NCBI GenBank assembly: GCA_028023455.1
Contig: JAQFVV010000021.1
Coordinates: 2,285,351-2,349,350 of the forward strand
Direction of reading: 5' to 3'
Source: Epiperipatus broadwayi
Taxonomy: Eukaryota > Onychophora > Udeonychophora > Euonychophora > Peripatidae
DNA length: 64,000 nucleotides
The translations under genes were made by a program, and so were the position numbers. The first letter of the stretch is position 1. Every line of letters begins with the position of its first letter. A model generated the notes under the pieces. The model was not told the DNA's origin. It worked only from the letters and a program-made list of their open reading frames with translations, and did not search any database. Of this stretch, positions 14,622 to 29,856 are shown one piece after another.

Positions 14622-17600
14622 GGGTTTGTTTGTTTTTTTACATAAAATCGCAATTTTTCATTTTAAAACTTTTGTTTTCTCATTTTCTTTTTCTCTTATT
14701 ACATCTAAACCCGCAGAATCATTTGATCTACTTATGTCAACTGAATTAAAATCTTAATTTATCAAAATAACTACTCGGTTTTTATATCTTGTATTTTTAA
14801 ATTAAACTAAAAGATAATCTAGATTTATTATTTGCTTTGTCACTTAATTAAACCTTGTAATTTCTTTCATACAAATAATGCCTTGCTAACATTTTCTTTT
14901 CTTTTTATGATCGGAGGATAAATACACAAAAGAAAGTTTAAAAGAAAGATTATTGTAAAGCAGAAATTAAATTACAAGTTGTTAGTTTTATTACTAAGAA
15001 CAGAATTTCTTAAATGTTATTTTAAACATATAGCAACTAACTTTTTATTATTACTTTTAAAACAAATTTTATAATGAGATTACATAATGATTATTTGCAA
15101 AATATATATATTGATTATTGACAATAACAAGAGACCAAATCCGTAAAAGTTTAGTTCACGTTTTATATATTACGCTAATTAATGTACGATCTGTGAGAAT
15201 TCTTAATAAATGGTTTTTTATTTTTAATGGTGCCCAAAATAACAAATGAATAAAAACTTCTACTTATTTAATTATTTAATAATAATTTTATGTTTTGTCA
15301 CAATTAGTTAAAGTAATAGATTTTGAAGCTTTGCTCTAGACCAATGATCACGACTCAATTTTTTGCTGCCATGCTGAAACTTCTTATGAATTCACGTGGA
15401 GCCAGAAATCAGAATTCTTAAAAGCTTCCCCACCACTATCGTTCCCATAATTAAATATTTAAATTTTATTTTCAATCATTTACATTAAATTTTTAATAAT
15501 TGGTTTGGCCAATTAAATTCTCTTTCACATCTTTTATTATTTTTAATTTACTAAAATATCTTTTTGCAATAGTAAAATTATTTGACTTGAATGATGATCA
15601 AATTATTTTTAGAGATTTGCATTCTAATTACACAATTTAAAGGCATTAAAAATTTGGAAATATATTATTGAAAAACAATGATACACTAAGACAAAATATT
15701 GAGTTTATAGGTTCCTTGTTCATGTGGATCCACAGCCATTGCACACCCTTGCAACTTAGTAACTGGATTATTGTTTGCGTATACTTTTTCAGAGGCAATC
15801 TCCTATTCTACTTTAGTACTGAAATCTAGTGTATATTTGAGTAACCAATTGATCTTACATAATAATGCCTATTAAGTTCACAACTATGGTTATCTAATGT
15901 TCAACAAGTTTCTTATTTAATCTGTTCAGCATCAAACTCCACCTTTCTATTTTTAATGGGATCTTGTGAGGCATTAGTTAATATTTCTCCATATTTGAAC
16001 ATTCTATTTTTACAATTGACCCTTTTTTAAATATATACTGATAATCTTAACATTATTTGTTACAAATGTGAGCTTTCAATTAATAGACATTTAAAAAAAG
16101 ATATTTGATGTTGACAAAATATTAAAATTGTCTTAATGGAGCTGTTATCTATAACAATGATGCTTGGTATTACTGGATGTAATTTATGCACTCAAATGTT
16201 AGTAGAATAAAGTATTACATATTTGAATTTTATGTTATTAAACTAAAGTTGTATTTAGGGTTAGTTGTCATCAAACAAAGAAAACTGTATCTGCTTTGCT
16301 ATAATCAACTTCTTTAGAATTGTCTTTTTAAAAATAAATTGTTTTCAAAGAAAATCTCCTATTAGTGATGTAAGTTTTTAGTTTAAAATAAGTCTTCTAC
16401 AAAAATGTTGCAGAAATAACCTATGATTTATAACAAATTACTGAAAACTACATTTTTTCTTGAGGAAAGTTAATTATTCAGTTAACACTCCATCAAACAG
16501 AAATTGCCATCTATTTTGACATGTAGGACAACCTCTCTCATGGCATTGTCATGCAAATTAGCTACTGTCCTTGCTTAAAATGTCTGTATAATGCTGACAT
16601 CTTCAGATCTTTTTTCAACTAATAATTTTAAAACCACAACTGTATAAAACTGCACATGGTAATGTAAAGTTCTTGGTAGGATTAAAACAATGTAGATAAA
16701 CTATAATGATTATGACACCATTATAATGCCCAAAACCATGAAATCATTATGAGATCACTACTGTTCAAGCAAATCTTGTTAAGACCTTTATCATAGTGGT
16801 TATTTTTACTATTTTCCAATTATTGTCATTATAGAATACTTTAACCCTTCTACATTTTACCATTTTTTTCACCATCCCTTAATGATGGTTAGAATTATAA
16901 TTCAACATTTTATATCAGCATTAAAAGTTTATTCTATATTATGAAGCAAATTGTTTTTGATTTATTAGAAATATAAATTTACAAATAAAAAATATTCTTA
17001 TAATATAGAAAAATAATGAGAACAATAACTTTATTCTTATTGGATGATTACTAAAATGCTGGTAAGAAAAATTTTAAAAAATCTTGAACAATTGTCTTCT
17101 AAAATTTAAAGGAATTGTTGTTAAGTCATCACAAAGCTATGAAATTCTGGTCTAAAATTTAAAATTGCATTTGTAATCATTAAAATATCACAAAAGTTCT
17201 ATACTGTGGTATTTGAAAAAGTATTACTAATCATAGTTTTTTTACTATTACTATAAATTTCTTAACTTGTATTTTTAAAAATACAATATATTCAAATAAA
17301 ATCTAAGTGTAATCATCAAAATATTTCTTTCTTAGTAATTATTACACAACTATTTTGCAAAAATAATCATAACGTCCTAAATAAACTAAAGAAAATATAC
17401 AATTCATGTGGTCTCTGCTAACAATAGAATAAAAGTTTATAATTAGTTTTGCAATTGCTCTCTTAAAGAATCTATCAATCAGCAGCATTTTTGCTTGTTT
17501 GTATAATTTTTCTGTACACTACTGACATCTTTGAGATTTGTTTTGAACTAATAAATCATTGTTTAATTTAGTTCCAGTTTCTATCATCAAATAAATGCAT

Positions 17601-18924
17601 AACCAACTAAATAGCATTATAGATGGCTATAAGAAAGTAAAAAAGCAGCACCATTAAATACTTTATGATAACCTGAAGCTATAAATCAATTCATTAAAGA
17701 GAAACATCAGAATCATTAAAAATCTCTATTAATTAATGTTATTTATTTTATACATTCTTCACAATGTTTATACAATGACATTATCTTGTAGGGTTTTAAT
17801 CATACAGATATTGTCTTCAGAGCTATAAAATACAATTGCATTACATCATTTTTTATGTAAACAATTATGATTTCTAACTCTGAAGAAAACTACTAAACAT
17901 CTGAAATTGTGTAATAATTAAATTTAATACATTTTAGGAAGAATTCACAGAAAAGTAGAGATGATAGAAAGGTTTTGTTTTATATAAGTGATGCTATAAG
18001 AGTATAAATGACTAAAGAACCCCTTTAAAAAAAATCACATTTTTGTTACACTTGGGGGTAGGTTTTTGAAAATGCTCAATCTTTTATTTCTATGTACAAT
18101 TTTTATTTTATACTAAAAATCAATATATTGGACATGATTTCTTTTTAATTTAATTTTGCAAATGAATAATATTCTAAAAAATAATATTTGAACCTTGTAA
18201 ATATTGAAGAAATTAGTTGTAAATAGGAACAAAAAATACAATACATCATACAATGATGGGAAAGTAAATACTCTTCAGAAAATAAATTATTTTTTTCTTT
18301 TCTTTTAATGTGAACAAACTAATGAGGATTTATCATTTATTAAGTTCTGCTTTAAAATCTGATGATTCCTTTATAATTTTTACAATACTTAAAATTTTTT
18401 TAGCACCAGGTGATGATGATATGTGATCAGTTTCACATACAGTGTTGGGAAACTTATACTGTGATTTTTTTGTTAATAATACAGACATGTTTATTAATTT
18501 TTATTTTTAAAAATAAAAGACATACGAATAAAATCAAAGTGTGTATATGTATTAATTTGTTATAATAATTATCTATTAATTAGTGTGTAAAAGCAATCAG
18601 AAATATTTCATAAACAAGATTTTTATTCAAAACATTTTGTTTGAAAATGAGATTACAAAGAAGGAAAATTGTCAGTATACTACCATAGAAAAAGCATTAT
18701 AAAAAATTTAAAATTAATGTCAGTTAAAATAATGGTAAAACAACAATTTAATGTGGTAGAACTATTATGCTATATAAATTGGTACATTCATTATGATTAC
18801 TTATGAGGCTAAAAGTAATATTAGAATGAGGCTGCTTTTCAGTATATTAAAACTTCTGATTCATTTACAAGTTTGCATTAAATACAAGTATACTTTATAT
18901 CCTTGGAGTTTAGATGTAATTACA
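14622..18924. other. Gene-free; weak internal duplication
   Basis: No exon or element coding sequence recognised. Segments near 16,490-16,630 and 17,460-17,560 share diverged strings such as TGACATCTT preceded by a CTTGCTT/GCTTGTT stretch. This suggests two old copies of an unnamed repeat. Confidence 0.4.
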
Positions 18925-19240
18925 GGGAATTTGAACCCAAATTTTTGAACTCCTTTCAGCTATTCTATCTATCTCATACAACTGATACACATGACCACAC
19001 ATGTGAAAAAGGTAAATGTTAGATATGCTATCTTAATATAAACAGCACTAATTATATCGATATGTGGGAGATGATGATCTGGACCAACTTATGGGTGCTG
19101 GTTCAGCACAAAATATGTATATTGGAAATCATTTATCTTTTCACATGTGCACGGTCATGTATATTGGTTGTATGAGATAGATTGGATAGCCAAAGGGAGT
19201 TTCAATGTCTGGGTTCAAATCTCCTATAAATACTTTGATA
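18925..19240. repeat. Foldback repeat, family B (copy 1)
   Basis: The ends are inverted: the left has GGGAATTTGAACCCA and the right has TGGGTTCAAATCTCC. Inside, the left arm has CTCATACAACTGATACACATG and the right arm its complement, CATGTATATTGGTTGTATGAG. Other copies lie near 22.5, 54.8-55.1, 57.8, 58.4-59.6 and 62.4-62.8 kb. The terminal GTTCAAATCCC resembles a pol III B box, so the arms may derive from a tRNA-like sequence; this is inference. Confidence 0.75.
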
Positions 19241-20679
<1,439 letters not shown>

Positions 20680-22046
20680 TGATGTTAAAAGCTTTAGCAG
20701 TTACTAGTGGCTTTTTTTTAACTCACCTATTCGTTATTTTTCACTGTAATTAGTTTAGTTAACTGTGTTTGCATGTCCTGCAGACCATAAATCTTTTGGC
20801 TAGTGATTTATTGGTTATATAGTTCTGTTTTTCTTAAACTATGGAGATTTTAAGATTTGCTTTTTATTAAAGATTAAAAAATTATAATCTATGTCCCTTT
20901 TCTTGTATGGAGTTAACCTTAAGGGTCATCTTGTATAATGACCTTTTATGAGTGTTTAAAAGGAGCAATATGACATCCTTGTTTAGCCCTTATGTCTTTA
21001 GCAGGTAAAAGAAAGCTCCCTCAACAGTGGTCATTGACTTCCATACAAAATTGTTTTTAAAAAATCTCCAAATAAAGGAAAATAGAAGGATAGATAAATT
21101 GATAGCAGAAGGATCATTATAATCCCCTTAATTCTTAAGTGAAAGATCAAAATTGTTTGCCCAAGTATTTAACACTATATTCACATGCACTCTTTGACAG
21201 AGAAAGTTGGGAAATGTAAATCAAACTTTTGTATTTTGTTTGACCTTTTTTTTAATTTAATAAACTTTAAAAGTATTAATAATTATATTTGTTTTGGTTG
21301 TGTCCTGTTCTTCAATTGTCTGAACAATGTTTAAGATCTCTTTCTCCCCATGAGTCTAGCTGGCAGCATTTACATTCATCACCCTCAACTTTTGGATCAC
21401 CATAAATCAAATTTTCTAGGTCAACAGTGGCCTAGTGGTACTCTCAGTGATGAAAAGAAGTGGAGTGTCCAGTACAATATATTGAAATGAAAAAAAAAAA
21501 GTAAAAAAAAATAATAATAATTTTCTCATTAACATGGTGATATCATCTATAACGCTACATTTCATTGCAACATCCCTCAAGTGTATAGTAGCTGATCTCA
21601 GCTTATGCAAAATGTTTTCTTAAAATTGCAGATGCAGTTTAGACTTTGTATTTTTGTTTTGTTATCATTAATTTTCATCACAAGAAGAATAAAGAGAAAG
21701 ATTATCATCTCTCCTTTTATCAATTGCTTAATGTGTATATGATAATTTTCTTAAAAAAATATTTTTCAGACGCTTATTTCTAAGGTTACAGCCTTAGTAA
21801 ATTATTACTTAAAAAAATATGTTAAAATTATTTTGCATTTGATTGTCTTTAAAAATTTGATTTTGTTTTTTTATCAGATGTAAATATTGCATTTAAAACG
21901 TTTTTTTTTTTTTTTTTTTTTTTCAAAATGTGAATTTAGATATAATAAAAACGGAGGTTTAAAAGAATGTTTTTAATTGCAACTTTATAAGTATTACTCT
22001 ATTAAATATTTTGGCATATATTTTTATTGATATATATATATATATT
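20680..22046. other. Gene-free AT-rich DNA with poly(T) tract
   Basis: No exon or element recognised. A run of about 23 T lies at 21,901-21,923, and an A-rich tract at 21,489-21,518. The minus-strand frame 21,416-21,610 has no recognisable domain. Confidence 0.5.
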
Positions 22047-22136
22047 TTCATATGTCAAAGCATTGACCAGGAAGCGAACTCTGCAGCAGCTGTTTGGAAG
22101 GCAGCTATGCTTACCGCTAGGTCACCAATGCTTGAC
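22047..22136 (-). mobile_element. tRNA-Gly-derived SINE (copy 2)
   Basis: On the minus strand it starts GTCAAGCATTGG and has anticodon arm AGCTGC-CTTCCAA-ACAGCT with UCC in the loop. A B-box-like AGTTCGCTTCC follows. The tail CTTTGACATATGA matches copies 1 and 3. The acceptor ends GCATTGG and TCAATGC can still pair. The AT-rich flanks make a target duplication hard to call. Confidence 0.8.
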
Positions 22137-22439
22137 AATTTTTAAATTTTTAACTCAGTAATACAGATATATACATATATAATTTAAATATTATAAATAT
22201 GTTATAAATATCTGCTTTATATATATATATATATATATGAGTGTGCTGATTTATAAATAACTTTTATTATTGTTTATAAATGGGCTTGAAATCAAATACC
22301 ATGACCACAGTCACACCAATTGTATGCTCAAAAAACATTCGAATACTATAGATTTTGATAAGTAAATAGGGCTACAGTTAACTAAAATTTAGATGTTTTT
22401 TTATTTTGGTGGTCAAAACTTGTTCTCTTAATCAGTAAT
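22137..22439. other. Gene-free AT-rich DNA
   Basis: Only AT runs seen (for example 22,219-22,238). No feature recognised. Confidence 0.5.
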
Positions 22440-22469
22440 TTTTTTATTTGCATATATTGAGAATCATGT

Positions 22470-22575
22470 ATCTTTTTCTCATGTGTGTGGTCTTTTATAT
22501 TTGTTGCTCAAGATGGAGTGGGGAATGAATAGACTAAAAAATCCTGGATTCAAATCCCTCTACTCAGATACAATA
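22470..22575. repeat. Family B repeat, single arm
   Basis: Right-arm-type sequence only. It has TCATGTGTGTGGTC and TTGTTGCTCAAGATGGAGTG, and ends at GATTCAAATCCCTCTACTC. No partner arm precedes it. Confidence 0.65.
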
Positions 22576-22750
22576 AACTCTAAATGATCTGAAAATAGAA
22601 TGTCCTAACTGAAAGAAATAGGTATCTTTGTACAAGAAAAAACAAACTATCTTAACTAGATCTTAACATATGTGGGATTAATCATATCTGTAATATTAAG
22701 CCAATACACATCACATGATCACCATTTCTTAAGCTTGGTCATTAACTGTT

Positions 22751-23170
22751 ATTAAAATAGGCAAACTCTCTTGTGCAGTAGTGTGACTCAGTGCAAGCCA
22801 GAGTAATCAATGGATGCCAGAAGGCTTGTGTATAAAATCTGCATCTAGTGCCTACTCATCCAATATCCCCAGATTAGTTTCTGACTTGTGGCCTTTGTCA
22901 GTGAGGCACCTTGGATGTGAGAGCACTGCACCTAGATCTTAGGATCTTAAGATCTAGGTGCAGTGCTCTCACATCCATCCTAAGATTTAGGTGCAGCATT
23001 CTCACATTCACGTCCTCACTGACAAAGACCACAAGCCAGAAACTAGTCTGGAGATATTGGATGAGTAGGCACTAGATGGAGATTTTATGCACAAGCCTTC
23101 TGTCATTTATTGATTACTCTGGCTTGCAGTGAGTGGAAATACGTATAGAGAGTTTTGTCTGTTTTAATTA
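22751..23170. repeat. Foldback repeat, family A (copy 1, long hairpin)
   Basis: A near-complete palindrome. A 28-bp perfect core, GGATGTGAGAGCACTGCACC... at 22,913-22,940, pairs with 22,949-22,976 across an 8-nt loop. Pairing then continues outward past the GCCAGAGTAATCAATGGATG / GATTACTCTGGCTTGCA blocks to the AATAGGCAAACTCTC / GAGAGTTTTGTCTG ends. A short extra copy of the core lies at about 22,977-23,012 in the right arm. No protein is encoded. It behaves as a non-autonomous foldback element; the superfamily is unknown. Confidence 0.88.
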
Positions 23171-23175
23171 TCTGT

Positions 23176-24774
23176 AATATTTTTAATAAATTGCATTTTT
23201 TTCATATATACACATTCGATTTTGCAATAAATAAAATAAGTAAAATGGCTTTTAGATAACCCACTGCAGAGCATAGATCTCTCCAACATAAAAGATGTTA
23301 TTAGGTTTCTGGATTTGCCAATTTCCAGATTATGAAAACACTACTAAGTCTGTAATCAAGAGTAGTCAGACACCCATTTGCTTATAAATATTGGTGGTTA
23401 GCTAGATTTTTGCGTTCTAGCTTGGCTCCAAAGGAAAAATTCTAAACTTGATGGAATGTGAAAAAGTTAAAAATATTACCTGGTCTCGATATGAATCCAT
23501 ATTATAGGCATGTACTTACGACATAGTTTTAATGTTTACCAAATATATGTCTCAAGAAGGTAATAATATATGGATATTATTATTTGAATTATAAATATTA
23601 TCCTTGATCATACTGTTCTGAAATAATTCTAATTTGTTTCTGACAGATAATACGCACAGTATAAACACACCCACACACACATATATATATATACCAATAC
23701 AAAAATAACAATATAAAAAAGAAAGAAATCTGATACGTAAAAAAGTCAGTTTTAAGCATTATTCATTTTTTATAGCTTGCTATAAAAAGGGAACAAAGAA
23801 AAGAAAAAGAAATCAATATCCGATGTTTTATTAGATTTTGGTAGTTCTTTAAAATCGGCGCTGTAAGTGTATCACGTGATTGGAAGGCTGATTTACTTTT
23901 TTTTTTTTTTGTAAATATTTGGAGAGAAAAATATTGAATTGGCATTTTATATAAATAATTGTTATCTAAATGTATAGATAATAAGTCAATTTTATTGCTA
24001 GTATGATGACCGATATTTCGCTGTTATCCATAAAACATAACTAAAATACCTCTCTTCTTTTTAGATGTAGCCATGTGGGTTGTTAGATTTTTTTTTCCAT
24101 TTAAACGGTAATATGGGGAATTATTTTGAAATTTGTATTATTCTTTTTCGCTGCGTCTCTCTTTTTCTATCTCTCTCTCTCTCGTTGAAGCAGCTATCAT
24201 TCTTCCAAACTGAATGTAAACTATTACAATAGTTTCTGAAAGTCTGTCTTCCCAGATCTCTATTTTTAATCAGACTGTAGATTTTTTTTAAGTATGTGTT
24301 AAGCTGTGGCAGAAAATCATTACTAATAGCTATATTTTTAAAGTTTAACACACGTTTTAAAAAAATAAATAAAAGTGCTTTCATAGTTTAAAGCAAATAA
24401 ATAAATAAAAATATGTTAAAACTTCAATGATTTAAATATCACTATCAAAATCGATAATTTGTCTGACATCCCACACTAAATTTTATTGATTTTCAGTGTT
24501 GTTTGTTTCTTACTCATATAGATTTTAAAATCTGCTCCAAACAGATGAGCTATATATAATCGAAATCATATTTTCCAAAAATTAAACATTAAAGATTGAT
24601 TACTATCAACCCAGGTGGTTAGCAAAAATTGTTTTTTAATATATATATATACCATCTGCCATACAATAATCTCCTATCTTCACAATTGATGAATACGGAT
24701 TTGCAAAATCTGAAATATCGTAGCAAATTATAATCGATTTCATTGATACCATTATATATTTCATTTTATTAAAC
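23176..24774. other. Gene-free AT-rich DNA
   Basis: No exon recognised. A short (CA)n/(TA)n tract lies at 23,665-23,692, and a pyrimidine-rich CTCTCT run at 24,155-24,183. Open frames at 23,763-23,945 and 24,121-24,384 (minus) are low-complexity. Confidence 0.5.
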
Positions 24775-25360
24775 CACTAACATATCTCATCACCACCATT
24801 TCTTATGCTTACCCAATCTTTAAATCAGTAGCAGCTATGTCTAAACAGTAGTGCCGCTGAGTGTCAGCTATAGTAATCAATGGATGCTAGAAGGCTTGCT
24901 CACCAAAATCTCTCTCTAATGCCTACTCATCCAATATCCACAAGTTTCTAGATTTTAGCATTTAACAGTGTGAAACCTTTGATCTAAGAGCACTACACAA
25001 AGTTCTTTGGATTTAATGCAACCCTCCAGCAGCTTGTGTAAGCACAGGAATGATGATCATTTGATGTTCTTCTGGTTTAAAATAAAATCTTTCCAAAGGA
25101 TAATGGTGACTATTGTTATTAAAAAACTAGATACACTAAAATGTGCAGATATAAATGAAAGTGCTTATATTGAAAATATTGCTGCATTTTCATCTTAGGC
25201 TCGTAGATTTATACTTAACTAAATAAGTAAAAGGTGACTGCTGAAGGATTGCATTAGATCCTAAGATCTAGGTTCAATGCACTCATATCCAAGGCTCCTC
25301 ACTGATGAAAGCCACAAGGTAGACACTATCATGGGGATATGGGATGAGTAAACATTAGAT
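24775..25360. repeat. Foldback repeat, family A (copy 2, diverged)
   Basis: The left part carries the family A blocks ACCATTTCTTATGCTTA, GTAATCAATGGATGCTAGA and CTACTCATCCAATATCC. The right part carries the inverted blocks TGCATTAGATCCTAAGATCT, CTCACTGATGAAAGCCACA and GATGAGTAAACATTAGAT. The middle holds the family A internal region (GTGACTATTGTTATTAAA...). It is more diverged than copies 1 and 3. Confidence 0.75.
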
Positions 25361-25929
25361 AATCATAATATTGAATCGATTCAACATGCATATGTAACAA
25401 TGTTTAAGAAAAGAGTATGTTTCTATCTCTCAGATCAAACCATGACCTCTGCAGGTGTAACAATCATGATATCATCTTTAGCTTTGCTAATTAACTTTAT
25501 AGAGTCTAGTTAGTTTTGGAACAATTCATATAAGTAATTAAGACTCTTATAAAAAGAAATGTTATTAAATCAAAAACTTTGCTTTTATTTCAGTTTTTTT
25601 TTTTTTAAATGTAAAGAATATAAATGCAATCAAATTGGAATATTGTCAGTAAAATCTCCATTTTTATTTGTAGATTCAATGAAAGAGTCAGATGTATTTG
25701 ATCTTACAATTCAGAGCTACCCATTTGCTTCAGAAACAGAAATTAAAAAATTTGAATTATTTAAACAACTAGTTCACTAATTTATGTATGCAATCATAGA
25801 ACTGAAAAACACAGTAAAAACATGAAGTGAATTTACATCCAGTATAAAAAATTTAAAGATATCTAAACAATAATTGTCCATAAACTAAATAAAAATAATA
25901 TAAGTAAAAGACACAAACAATGTCTTGAG
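25361..25929. other. Gene-free AT-rich DNA
   Basis: A 73-codon + strand frame at 25,559-25,780 has some acidic/polar content, but I found no domain or splice context. Treated as non-coding. Confidence 0.4.
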
Positions 25930-26745
25930 AAATCATCACATGATCACCATTTCTTATGCTTGCATATAACTGTTATTAAAACAGGCAAAACTATCCATAC
26001 AGTATTGCCACTCTGCAAGCCAGAGTAATCAATGGGTTCCAGAAGGCTTGTACATAAAATACCCATCTAGTGCCTACTCACACAATATCCCCAGACGAGT
26101 TTCTGGCTTGTGGCCTATGTCAGGAAGTAGCCTTGGATCTGAGAGCACTGCACCTAGATCTTAGGATCTAATGCAACCTTCCAGTAGCCACCTTTTATCT
26201 CTACTTAACTACAAAACTAAGCCTTCTGGCATCCATTGTTAACTCTGGCTTGCAAAGTGGCAATATGGTATGCAGAGATTTTCCTGTTTTAATAACAATT
26301 ATACGCAAGCATAAGAAATGGTAATCATGTGATGTTTATTGGCTTAAAATCAATCCTGCCTAATAGGATAGTGGTGGCTATGGTTATTAAAGAACCAAAG
26401 TCATCAAAGTGTATGGGTGCAGAACTGAGTTCAGATCTATATGGCTATATAGGCTAATGAGCTTGAATTGGAAAATATTATGGTGTTTTTACTTTAAGAT
26501 TCATGGTTTTGTAGTTAAGTAGAGATAGAAGGTGGCTGTTGGAGGGTTGCATTAGATCCTAAGATCAGTGCTCTCAGATCCAAGGCTTCTCACTGATGAA
26601 GGCCACAAGCCAGAAACTAGTCTGGGGATATTGGATGAGATGGGGATTTTATGTGCAAAGTCTTCTGGCATCCATTGATTACACTGGCTTGCAGAGTGGC
26701 AATACTGTAAGGAGAGTTTTTCTTGTTTTAATGTATTGAGAACAA
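25930..26745. repeat. Foldback repeat, family A (copy 3, double unit)
   Basis: Starts with CATCACATGATCACCATTTC. The left arm carries GCAAGCCAGAGTAATCAATGG, then CTAGATCTTAGGATCTAATG. The inverted end CATAAGAAATGGTAATCATGTG follows at about 26,300-26,327, and a second inverted unit ends near 26,740. Compared with copy 1, this copy keeps an internal spacer with ATCCTGCCTAATAGGATAGT. It is the longest family A copy and probably closest to the full-length structure. Confidence 0.82.
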
Positions 26746-28244
26746 AGCATTATTAGTGCAAACAATTATGAAGTGATGAATATGCTTTTGACAGATTGAT
26801 ATATCAATGAATGTAACAGAATTAAATTAATTTGCATAATTTACAATGCAAATAATATGATAATTATTTCACTACTTTTTAGACTACGTAATATACCCTC
26901 CCACTTCTGTTACATTCATTGCTACATCTATGACTGAGCACATCATAATTGTTTGATTGTTTGCACTAATAAAGTTTTGCTCTCAATGTTTTGTTAGCAT
27001 ATTTTATTTATATTACAGTTTTGGAGATAAAGTGTTTAAAACTGTTACTTTTAAATAAAAATAAATACCAAACGATTAAAAGCAACAAAATATTAAAAAA
27101 ATTATGTTGTATTTATGGAAACTTTGTAAGACAGATAAAATATGATTATCTATTATTTAAAAACTTCTATTATTCAAATAAAACATTGATGGTGATCTTT
27201 AACCTTTTACAATAATAAAACACAATGTATTGTTTATTAATCATTCAATAGATTAGAGATTATCCATTTAATGAATAATATTTTTGTAATTTCCCTACAC
27301 TACTCTCATGTAAGGCAGGGACTCATTTCTAGCCACCTTAACAGTCTGATTGAGAAGTGTCTTACTACCCTCACATCTTTGACACAACAACTTGGGGGAA
27401 GTATATTAATAATTTAACTTAACGAAAAATATCCCTAATTTGCATGAGAGTGGTGTAGTGAAAATTGGACTACAGAAATTATAATGCTGTACTGTCTTTT
27501 ATATATTGTTATTAAGAAAATATGACTGGTTCTGCCATAACTGGATCTTGGGGATTATTATTTACATGTATTTATCTATATGTTTTAAGGGTATATTTAG
27601 GTTTAGAAATTGTATTATGTATTCGACATACCACATATAAGCAAAATAAATAAATAAATAAAAAAACTGAGGTGCTAAATGAATAATATTCATAATGGGT
27701 GTTTGTAATTCATATATTAATTTATATATATATTATTAAAAACCAGTCAACACTTAGACAATCCCAATATCAATAACAATCAACAATTTCAAACTGTTGT
27801 CAAGGCAACCCCCTTTTAACAATAAATATATATTGCAAGTTTTTGTTTTTGTCAGTGCATTTTCCATCTTTTAGCTTAATCGTATCACAACCATCCATCA
27901 GTCCAAAAATCAGATCAACCTCCTCTTAATACAGTAAAACATACACTTTTTATGTAGGTCATAACACATGTTACATTTTAACTTTATGTATACAATATTT
28001 TTATGGATACTTAAACTTAACTTTATGTATATGTGTTTAAATATATTTCAAACTTTTATTCCATCAGACATTATTGAAATATATCGCATGTCTTTGATCA
28101 TATGTTTTAATAATATATGATGGGATAGAAGTTTAATATATATATATATATATTTTTTTTTTTGATGGGATAGAAGTATAATATATATATATATATATTT
28201 GTAAAAGAACAAATGGGTATTACTGATACGATTAAAAAAAATTA
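26746..28244. other. Gene-free AT-rich DNA; small duplication
   Basis: No exon recognised. Around 28,118-28,200 the string GATGGGATAGAAGT is repeated, each copy followed by an (AT)n run. A less AT-rich patch at 27,280-27,420 is unexplained. Confidence 0.45.
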
Positions 28245-28525
28245 GACTGAAGTGGAATTGGCTTTTTAAATTAGATAGCTGGATTTGAAAACATATAGAT
28301 GTCTGAAAATTTCAGATTTTCTACTTAATAGCTAAATATTTGATAAATGCTGGGCTTGAGTTTGTATTCTAGATCTAGTGTCTGAATGTTCTAGTTCCTC
28401 ACTGATAAGAGCCAGTAGGCCTAAAACCGGTTTGGGAATAGGAATAATTCTAGATAGCGATTTTAAATACTTTCTCTTATGGAATTTATTGAAAAGCTTG
28501 TTTAGAGCTATTAGCATACTCATTT
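28245..28525. repeat. Interspersed repeat, family D (copy 1)
   Basis: Shares ordered blocks with 36,930-37,180: GATGTCTGAAAATTTCAG, then a TTTGATAAATGCT / TAAATAAATGCTTGG block, then TCTAGTGTCTGAA and a shared GCCA / GGTTTGGGA region. No coding sequence or flanking duplication was seen here. Confidence 0.65.
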
Positions 28526-29279
28526 TATTAGATATATTGACTGTTATATACATATAAGTACACACATATATTATAAAAGAATAACATTAAAAAGATTAAA
28601 TGTTTCAATTCAAAATAACATAAAACTTCATAATGCATATACATATATGTACATATGGATTAAATCATCAATTGTATTTTCATAAAAAAAATAAATCAAT
28701 GTAATATACTAAGTAGGTTTAAAATAAAATTATATTATTCCACATATACATTTGTTATGCAAAGAGCTTGCAAATAAACTCTTAATAAGCGTTGCAGAAT
28801 ACCCCTCACCCCAGACCAGTTTCTGCTACTGACTTCCTCAGTGAGCTGCTAGGATATTCACACAGAGATTAATTCATCAATTGTATATATATACTAAAAT
28901 TAAATAAATAGTTACCCTTACTTATTGGAATATATGGTTTTAATTTTCCATTTTAAACATTCAGCTTACTAAAACAGTGAAACATCTGGAGCTAAGTTCT
29001 CTTCAATACTATAAAAAAAAAAAAGTTTTAATTTATTGTTTTTATTTTTATTTTTTTAATTTTCTTCTTTTCTTTTAAAAACTGGCATTGCATATTCTTT
29101 ATGTGCAAAACTATAAAATATGTGCCATAAGGATTTTGATTTTGGCAACTTCACAGCATCATTTTTATCTTAATATGTGGGCATTAGCACTCAGCAATTA
29201 TGTATTAGCTCACCCAATAATGAAAAGACAGGCCCCATGTACTAATGAATGTTCACTCCATTTATTTTCTTGATGGGAA
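28526..29279. other. Gene-free AT-rich DNA
   Basis: Only A/T runs (for example 29,010-29,080) and a less AT-rich 60-bp patch near 28,795-28,860 seen. No feature assigned. Confidence 0.45.
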
Positions 29280-29856
29280 GTAAAACATTGAATTATTTAT
29301 TAGTGACTTCATCAACATAGGATACAATCGTAAAAATATTCACACAATCATTACTAATTTCCCCAATGATAAAAAATGGTCTAGTCTCCCCTGCAGCTAA
29401 AAAACACCCTCCATGTCTTAACAAAATTTTAAATAACTCAAGGATAAAATCCACAAAGAGTCTTCACATCAAATTGTTTATAAGATCAATTGCTTTGATC
29501 CTATTTGTTTAAAGCTATATTATAGGGAAACCCATGCCAACTTGGCAACTAGACTTGCTCAATAATTATCTGTATAAACATGCTAGAAAAAATACTGGAT
29601 ATTTTTCTCTTTTTCTTGATTATGAGTTGCTGTCTGGTCATAATTTTGATCTTTCCATGGCCAAGCTATTAATAAAAAAAGACTCCAGCATCCTCTCTAT
29701 AAAAATCATGATTATAGAATCCCTCACTCTTCATTAGCATGCAAATTTACCTTTGAATATTCATTTAGGTCCAATTTAATATTCAACACTCATTATTTAT
29801 GGATAACAACTCCTTCCCTTTTTATTATGCTATGATTATAATATTATATGGTATCG
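29280..29856 (+). mobile_element. Penelope-like element 3' remnant (copy 1)
   Basis: Aligns by eye with 31,983-32,470 of copy 2, with several gaps. One frame near 29,518 reads YYRETHANLATRLAQ then a stop, resembling the start of the GIY-YIG endonuclease domain that ends Penelope-like proteins. Another frame gives GHNFDLSMAKLL, like the downstream HGHNFD block. It then jumps to a non-coding tail shared with 33,420-33,680. Frameshifts and stops make it a dead copy. It is interrupted by the RTE insertion that follows, and its tail resumes at 30,166. Confidence 0.7.
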